Part shown: positions 57,790 to 64,000 of the stretch, in pieces
Layout of the letters: every line of letters starts with the position of its first letter
Numbering within the stretch: the stretch's first letter is position 1
NCBI GenBank assembly: GCA_029448655.1
Contig: JACCLO010000013.1
Span: forward strand, 1,612,001 to 1,676,000
Source: Wolfiporia cocos
Lineage: Eukaryota > Basidiomycota > Agaricomycetes > Polyporales > Phaeolaceae
DNA: 64,000 nucleotides
Reading direction: 5' to 3'
The notes under the pieces: model-generated
What the model was told of the DNA's origin: nothing
Databases searched by the model: none
What the model saw: only the letters and a program-made list of their open reading frames with translations
Program-made: the position numbers and the translations under genes

Positions 57790-59930
57790 ACGGGATGCCA
57801 TGCACGGCCAGGAACAGGTGTCCCCAAGGGACCGGACGGCCCGCACGGCCGGTGCCCTGCCTCGATTGTCTTTGGCCGTTCCAGCTCGCGCGCGGCCGCG
57901 GCTGCACCCCGGCCGGCGGACCGGCCGGCCGGCTGAAGGGATGGCGCTCCTGGACCATGCACGGGATGCCATGCACGGCCAGGAACAGGTGTCCCCAAGG
58001 GACCGGACGGCCCGCACGGCCGGTGCCCTGCCTCGATTGTCTTTGGCCGTTCCAGCTCGCGCGCGGCCGCGGCTGCACCCCGGCCGGCGGACCGGCCGGC
58101 CGGCTGAAGGGATGGCGCTCCTGGACCATGCACGGGATGCCATGCACGGCCAGGAACAGGTGTCCCCAAGGGACCGGACGGCCCGCACGGCCGGTGCCCT
58201 GCCTCGATTGTCTTTGGCCGTTCCAGCTCGCGCGCGGCCGCGGCTGCACCCCGGCCGGCGGACCGGCCGGCCGGCTGAAGGGATGGCGCTCCTGGACCAT
58301 GCACGGGATGCCATGCACGGCCAGGAACAGGTGTCCCCAAGGGACCGGACGGCCCGCACGGCCGGTGCCCTGCCTCGATTGTCTTTGGCCGTTCCAGCTC
58401 GCGCGCGGCCGCGGCTGCACCCCGGCCGGCGGACCGGCCGGCCGGCTGAAGGGATGGCGCTCCTGGACCATGCACGGGATGCCATGCACGGCCAGGAACA
58501 GGTGTCCCCAAGGGACCGGACGGCCCGCACGGCCGGTGCCCTGCCTCGATTGTCTTTGGCCGTTCCAGCTCGCGCGCGGCCGCGGCTGCACCCCGGCCGG
58601 CGGACCGGCCGGCCGGCTGAAGGGATGGCGCTCCTGGACCATGCACGGGATGCCATGCACGGCCAGGAACAGGTGTCCCCAAGGGACCGGACGGCCCGCA
58701 CGGCCGGTGCCCTGCCTCGATTGTCTTTGGCCGTTCCAGCTCGCGCGCGGCCGCGGCTGCACCCCGGCCGGCGGACCGGCCGGCCGGCTGAAGGGATGGC
58801 GCTCCTGGACCATGCACGGGATGCCATGCACGGCCAGGAACAGGTGTCCCCAAGGGACCGGACGGCCCGCACGGCCGGTGCCCTGCCTCGATTGTCTTTG
58901 GCCGTTCCAGCTCGCGCGCGGCCGCGGCTGCACCCCGGCCGGCGGACCGGCCGGCCGGCTGAAGGGATGGCGCTCCTGGACCATGCACGGGATGCCATGC
59001 ACGGCCAGGAACAGGTGTCCCCAAGGGACCGGACGGCCCGCACGGCCGGTGCCCTGCCTCGATTGTCTTTGGCCGTTCCAGCTCGCGCGCGGCCGCGGCT
59101 GCACCCCGGCCGGCGGACCGGCCGGCCGGCTGAAGGGATGGCGCTCCTGGACCATGCACGGGATGCCATGCACGGCCAGGAACAGGTGTCCCCAAGGGAC
59201 CGGACGGCCCGCACGGCCGGTGCCCTGCCTCGATTGTCTTTGGCCGTTCCAGCTCGCGCGCGGCCGCGGCTGCACCCCGGCCGGCGGACCGGCCGGCCGG
59301 CTGAAGGGATGGCGCTCCTGGACCATGCACGGGATGCCATGCACGGCCAGGAACAGGTGTCCCCAAGGGACCGGACGGCCCGCACGGCCGGTGCCCTGCC
59401 TCGATTGTCTTTGGCCGTTCCAGCTCGCGCGCGGCCGCGGCTGCACCCCGGCCGGCGGACCGGCCGGCCGGCTGAAGGGATGGCGCTCCTGGACCATGCA
59501 CGGGATGCCATGCACGGCCAGGAACAGGTGTCCCCAAGGGACCGGACGGCCCGCACGGCCGGTGCCCTGCCTCGATTGTCTTTGGCCGTTCCAGCTCGCG
59601 CGCGGCCGCGGCTGCACCCCGGCCGGCGGACCGGCCGGCCGGCTGAAGGGATGGCGCTCCTGGACCATGCACGGGATGCCATGCACGGCCAGGAACAGGT
59701 GTCCCCAAGGGACCGGACGGCCCGCACGGCCGGTGCCCTGCCTCGATTGTCTTTGGCCGTTCCAGCTCGCGCGCGGCCGCGGCTGCACCCCGGCCGGCGG
59801 ACCGGCCGGCCGGCTGAAGGGATGGCGCTCCTGGACCATGCACGGGATGCCATGCACGGCCAGGAACAGGTGTCCCCAAGGGACCGGACGGCCCGCACGG
59901 CCGGTGCCCTGCCTCGATTGTCTTTGGCCA
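57790..59930. repeat. 171-bp tandem repeat array, about 12.5 copies
   Basis: Unit starts acgggatgcc at 57790, 57961, 58132 and every 171 bp up to 59842; the thirteenth copy stops after 89 bp. The copies appear identical. The unit is very GC-rich with ggccggcc and gcggccgc blocks, unlike the surrounding DNA. As 171 is divisible by 3 and the unit has no stop in several frames, five frames stay open throughout; this is not evidence of a gene. Confidence 0.97.
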
Positions 59931-60473
59931 TTTGTTTGTCACAAAATGAACGTGACATACCTAACTGCCTCTAACAACCCTATCTCCCAGCCATACACAT
60001 GTAGAGGACTGAGGTACAATGCTATGACCCAAGACTGTCAGGGTCGCATAGCGAGGTGTGGTGCCGAGGTTGCACAGTCAAGCGTGATAGAACCACTGTA
60101 AAATTAATGCGAATTCTGTGCAGTACAGTATCCAAAATCAAAAACCACAGATTTGTAGGAAATTGCATTCCGCACAATCACTTGCGAGCAGATTTTTGAT
60201 CCTTGCCTTTGCTGAATTGCCTTAGCATTTACATGGGAGGGACTACAGTCAATGCCAAAACAAGCTATTTGAAATTGTCTTATCAATATCACTCTCAGCA
60301 CCACCTGAGCCACCTGGCACTCACTCATGCCCAGGTGACATCTTAAAAATCTAGGGGCGCACTCGAGCTTGGAACGAGCATGTCCGGAAGATAATGATTG
60401 GGATAAGGAGAATGTGAGTTGGACCATTAATATTTTAATACCGACCAATGATATTGACAGTAGTCCTAGGTTG
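59931..60473. other. TIR element interior, no gene
   Basis: Non-repetitive DNA between the array and the solo LTR. No domain is recognisable. GGTTG at 60469-60473 is the target duplication of the LTR that follows. Confidence 0.5.
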
Positions 60474-61013
60474 TGTTACGGATCGAATATCCATTCAACG
60501 CAAATAACTGGGTCGAGTTACTCAGCGTATCGAGTAGCGCACTACTCGTCGGACTCCTTAGAGTCAGAGCGTCGATATACAAGCTGCGGGCTTAATTGCT
60601 TAAGCCTTTGAGAACGAGTATAAGATCCTTGTAATTCAACAAGGTCGAGCTGAGGAACTCGACCGGTATTTACATCAGGTTATATACTGCGGTCTATTAA
60701 TTGGGGTCATAGTGTCCTTGGTACTGCTACTATTAAGTCCGTTGGGCTAACGATATAAGTAATAAAGGAGAAGTGTTGCGGTTGAGCGCAACAAGGGATG
60801 AAATGTAGAACTACTGTGGTTAGACACAGAATATCAGCTAGAACGCGATGCGAACGCGGAGAGTGGGCATAGGGTTGTTATACATGAAACAGGGCCTACG
60901 GTTGAGCGGAGGCCCTTGGAAAGAGAGCGCTGGATACAGCGGTTGAATGCTAAGTCCTCATACACGGTGAGGCGTTAAACGAATATTCGAGTGTACCTGG
61001 TGGAATCATAACA
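60474..61013 (-). repeat. Solo LTR-2 with TSD GGTTG
   Basis: 540 bp on the minus strand, GGTTG on both sides (60469-60473 and 61014-61018). Confidence 0.93.
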
Positions 61014-61015
61014 GG

Positions 61016-61291
61016 TTGCTCCAGCAGCTAAGCAGAGACACCGGCTGCCTCAGGATATGTTGGCAAGCTACAATCCACCCGTTCGATTGTCAAAGGCAGC
61101 AGATGTACTGTAATTTAGTTGTGCTATACAGATACTATAATCACTCGCTGCGCTTCATGGATGTTTACCGTCGAGGACTAGATGGACAACAGGCGGCATG
61201 GGCCAACAAAAAGTATCATGGACATCATGTTTTGCCAGATATCATCTTGGCGGAATTCAACCACACACACCCTCCATCGTGGCTTTGTTGA
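61016..61291 (+). other. Short ORF in TIR element, possible transposase remnant
   Basis: 91 codons, starting right at the solo LTR edge, with a motif (YRRGLDGQQAAWANKKYHGH) that looks like real protein rather than random translation. I cannot assign a family. It may be the C-terminal scrap of a gene cut by the LTR insertion. Confidence 0.35.
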
Positions 61292-61729
61292 TTGTAGGCA
61301 TCAATAAGCTTTATTGAAGTATACATGCTGCTAACTGAATAGACAATGGCGTACAGATGGGAAGTGGCAATACGGGCAAGCGCTTGGACTAATGCACGAA
61401 ATGAGAACAGCGCTTGACCGATAACTCCTACATGATGGGCCGATTTGGAAATGTAATGACTATGTCATGTAACAGTCACGTATTGGAACATTTGATGAGT
61501 TTGTATGAGGACTATCTTAACATACTGGTGAAACATACGATCGCGTCGTGATCGAGTTGTGATTGGTAATCTATGATGGTGGCTACACTGAGGGTCTGCT
61601 TAGGGTTTTGCATGTGACTAGGGTTACTATATAAGGAATGGGCATAAGATAAGATAAGATAAGATAAGGGAACTTGTCAGCGTTGTCTAGTTGGAGGCTA
61701 ATTGAATGAAATCAGCCTATGACACATTC

Positions 61730-61902
61730 CACCATCCTTCTTTGAGAGGTGAGCCTAGAGAGGTGATATGGAAGACATGGGCTTGTGCTGTGGAGAATGT
61801 TATATAAGTGTGCTCCATTCTACTCAACTACTTTCATGTTCGGTCCCTTATTGCTAGCACATGGACAAGATACCCTTCAATCTGCTCAACATGTAGAGCA
61901 TC
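61730..61902. other. Unidentified spacer
   Basis: No gene or known repeat. GTGGC at 61903-61907 belongs to the next LTR. Confidence 0.3.
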
Positions 61903-61907
61903 GTGGC

Positions 61908-62357
61908 TGTCACAGTTTTTACTGTGGCATTGCCCCGTTATTTCTTATGGTATATACAGGCTATTATCTACTTTATTAACCTGCTATCCCTATAGCGTCA
62001 CACCCCCTTATGTACAGGCGCCCCTACTGGTGTCCTCCCATGCACATGACCCGGCGCCATTACTGGCACCACATTATGCTTACATATGCAGCACAGCCTC
62101 TAAGGCCTTAGGGCAGGCTTAGTAGTACTAGTGCGCCCTCATGTATATATGTGCGACGACATGAGCCTTATGCTCATGTTTAGCATCCTCGACGTCTGGG
62201 GGTAATGATACCCCCCTTTACTGTCTGGCTGCCTGGCGTGCCCGTCTGTGACTTGCCCCGCCTCTCTTTCTATGCCTACCCGCTAGTCTGAGAGCCTCGC
62301 TGGGTGTTAGGATCCCCGCTTATGCAGTCCCCACGTACGTCTGGCCATACTGTGTCA
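61908..62357. repeat. Solo LTR-5 with TSD GTGGC
   Basis: 450 bp, tgtcacag...ctgtgtca, in the same orientation as the copy at 36109, with GTGGC on both sides (61903-61907 and 62358-62362). Confidence 0.85.
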
Positions 62358-62447
62358 GTGGCTACTATTATCAAAGGCCTTTCATTATTGAGCATCAGGC
62401 CTTGATTCGTCCAATTTCTCCCTGCATTGCAATCTCTTGATAAACAC

Positions 62448-63193
62448 AATTGACAAGAGGGACTTCAGTCAATTATCTTAATCTGCCAACTGCCCTTCAC
62501 TTAAGAAATCGCAGTTGCGAGCTAGGTTTGCACGCAGATTAATCTGCTAACTGCGGCAGATTAATCTACTGTGACAATAAAATGGTACATCCCGGGGTCG
62601 AACCAAGGACCTTAGCGCAGATGAGAATAACAGCATTGCATCATACGTTAGCCAACTGAGCTACAGTGGAACTAGTGTCTGCCCCATTTTAAGCAATATA
62701 TAGAGTATTTTGTAAACTTCATTTTTTCATTTTCGCAGTTTAACATCTTCCATAACACAAATACAAATGAATCTGCCTCTTAAGACCTGTGATTCCAGTG
62801 TATTCAGCTTTCCCATGGTGAGTTGCTCCAGGTCAAGCATGGTAAATCAAGCTACCACTATCATTGATTTCTGTGTATGCTTGTTGGAGCAGTTAGTTGC
62901 CTTGATGATTTGCGAAAATTGTGTGTGAAATTTGTGTTATATATACTTTGATTGGTCCATGGTAACTGTTGCCACTATGGCGCAGTTGGCTAATTATGCT
63001 GCAATGCTGTTATTCTCATCTGTGCTAAGGTCCTTGGTTCGAATCCGGAATGTACCATTTTATTGTCACAGTAGATTAATCTGCCGCAGTTAGCAGATTA
63101 ATCTGCGTGCAAACCTAGCTCGCAACTGCGATTTCTTAAGCGAAGGGCAGTTGGCAGATTAAGATAATTGACTGAAACTCTACTTGACAATCA
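62448..63193. repeat. Inverted pair of tRNA-like SINE-type repeats
   Basis: Two arms of roughly 215-245 bp in opposite orientation are separated by about 300 bp. The right arm (plus strand) has an A box tggcgcagttgg near 62976 and a B box ggttcgaatcc near 63033, then a shared tail through 63190. The left arm (minus strand) has tagctcagttgg and ggttcgacccc. The A-to-B distance (58) is longer than in a plain tRNA. Either two SINEs inserted head to head or one foldback element. Confidence 0.65.
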
Positions 63194-64000
63194 GGTTGTG
63201 GAAGCAGTCCTTGAACACTGCCCTTGGAACACCTGGGATCACATTCATATCAGGTCTGTTTCTGTAGGACCATGACATCTACTTCAAAGTGTTAATGGTC
63301 TATTGTCACACACCAATTTCAAGCCTCTAGGCACAGTACCTTTTCCGATCATCCAGAGCACCCCTGATGCTGGAATCCAACGTCGCAGTTAGATACATGC
63401 CCCATATACAAACCACTCCGGGCACTAACCACCGACATCACCAGCCAGGCCTAAGAACCCAGTCCCAGTCCATACAGTCCATGGTCCAACCCACAAAGCC
63501 ACATAGTCACGTGACCCCAATGAAGTACAGCAAGCCCAGTAGCACCTAACCCAACCAAGCCACCACTACCTGGATCATACCTTGCATATGCACCACTCCG
63601 TCTGAACACACAGGCACATACAGACTCACGGCTAGGACCACCAAACATACGTCCACCCGACCAACCCAGCCCCAACACCTCCTGTCTCCACAAACCACAG
63701 CCAGTACAGGCTACACGGTCATTACCAACCATGGACTATATGCCATTACTGGCACAGACTATGTACCATATGAACCATGGCCCATGGAAGGCCTTAAACT
63801 CCACAGTGCCCTAGTCTACAAGGAACACCGACCACGGGCAGCCCCTGTACAACTGAGAACCCTACCAGTCACACGAGGCACAACACCAATCGCAGCCGAT
63901 CACACTCGATCACTCATGGCCATTACCGGCCAGTCCACATTCCTGGCAAACACCACTCCTCAGTACCAGTCCTTGGGAACCTGGACCACTAACACCCCAA
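63194..64000. other. No gene recognised
   Basis: Pro/Thr/His-rich translations on both strands arise from cca/cac-rich composition. Some blocks (gccattactggcacagac) recall LTR-4 sequence, but not enough to call a copy. Confidence 0.3.

Larger units (their letters stand above)
57747..61517. mobile_element. TIR DNA transposon carrying a satellite array
   Basis: 3,771 bp, with 27-bp terminal inverted repeats (57747-57773 and 61491-61517, 24 of 27 matching) beginning AGATAGT and a TA duplication (57745-57746 and 61518-61519). This indicates a Tc1/mariner-type or other TA-targeting transposon. The interior holds the 171-bp repeat array, a solo LTR-2 and a short ORF (61016-61291) without an identified domain. 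No complete transposase, so it is non-autonomous. Confidence 0.85.
47215..61724 (-). mobile_element. Decayed Ty3/gypsy retrotransposon, element 3
   Basis: Minus-strand element: 5' LTR 61724-57552 (opened by a TIR transposon), gag, dUTPase, protease, RT, RNase H, integrase, chromodomain-like end, purine tract (gaagagggggtac, reverse of 47546-47558), 3' LTR 47545-47215 (the rest at 11495-11569). The target duplication GAATG is at 61725-61729 (reverse) and 11570-11574. Without insertions it would be about 8 kb. It has premature stops in gag, dUTPase, RT, RNase H and integrase, a frameshift in RT, and lost active-site residues. No third ORF is present. Confidence 0.88.
57552..61724 (-). repeat. 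5' LTR of element 3, split
   Basis: 57552-57746 and 61520-61724 together make a 400-bp LTR-3 matching 47215-47545 plus 11495-11569. The empty site at 47334-47347 (cagtaatgtactgg) shows where the transposon entered. Confidence 0.9.

Noticed and set aside
57790..59930. Centromeric satellite because of the 171-bp period
   Set aside because: The period matches primate alpha satellite only by coincidence; the array is short, GC-rich and confined to a transposon.
57710..60101. Five overlapping ORFs of more than 700 codons with 57-residue repeats
   Set aside because: They arise because the 171-bp repeat is a multiple of three and GC-rich without stops. All are open at once on both strands, and none has a recognisable domain or start context.
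62976..63060. tRNA gene
   Set aside because: A and B boxes are 58 bases apart without a clear cloverleaf, and a second diverged copy lies inverted nearby, so a SINE-type repeat is likelier.
1..64000. CRISPR arrays, operons, origins or riboswitches
   Set aside because: The sequence is eukaryotic; repeats found are LTRs, TIR elements, SINE-type repeats and one satellite array, with no spacer-repeat pattern.

Overview
The window looks like nuclear DNA of a filamentous basidiomycete (Agaricomycetes type). The reasons are dense short introns (about 50-60 bp, GT..AG), a DUF6534-type membrane protein, a GMC oxidoreductase and two cytochrome P450s in host-gene style, and many Ty3/gypsy chromoviral retrotransposons. 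The species cannot be fixed from sequence alone. There is no prokaryotic gene organisation.

Layout. 1-12.7 kb is repeat-on-repeat DNA carrying gypsy element 1 (2381-11494; gag, pol and a third ORF), whose pol is broken by a solo LTR. 12.9-13.5 kb holds a short TIR element. 14.4-30.7 kb is the only host-gene island: GMC oxidoreductase (+), P450 (-), MFS transporter (-), P450 (-), DUF6534 membrane protein (+). 32-37.3 kb is a stack of solo LTRs inserted into one another. 37360-45248 is gypsy element 2, complete, with LTRs that look identical and a perfect 5-bp target duplication. 47.2-61.7 kb is gypsy element 3 on the minus strand, old and decayed. Its gag is split by an LTR that itself contains another LTR and a MITE. 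Its 5' LTR is split by a TIR transposon carrying about 12.5 copies of an identical 171-bp GC-rich repeat and a solo LTR. 62.4-63.2 kb is an inverted pair of tRNA-like (SINE-type) repeats.

Five LTR families are named here for convenience: LTR-1 (about 709 bp, element 1), LTR-2 (534 bp, element 2), LTR-3 (about 400 bp, element 3), LTR-4 (about 1.05-1.09 kb, TGACACAG...CTGTGACA) and LTR-5 (about 0.45-0.56 kb, similar ends). Most copies are solo LTRs with 5-bp target-site duplications (TSDs) that can be read directly.

Main observations. (1) Target duplications that should flank single insertions are swapped between distant sites, in a way that one inversion of 2381-46438, between two inverted LTR-1 copies, restores all at once. 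(2) Elements 1 and 2 both carry a third ORF that overlaps the end of pol in another frame, is conserved in both frames, and encodes a protein with two zinc knuckles. (3) Gag and pol are joined by a -1 frameshift signal (GGATTTY plus a stem with compensatory changes). (4) All three elements have an 11-nt primer-binding site complementary to the predicted 5' end of their own transcript, implying self-priming. (5) A dUTPase domain lies after the protease in elements 1 and 2 but before it in element 3.
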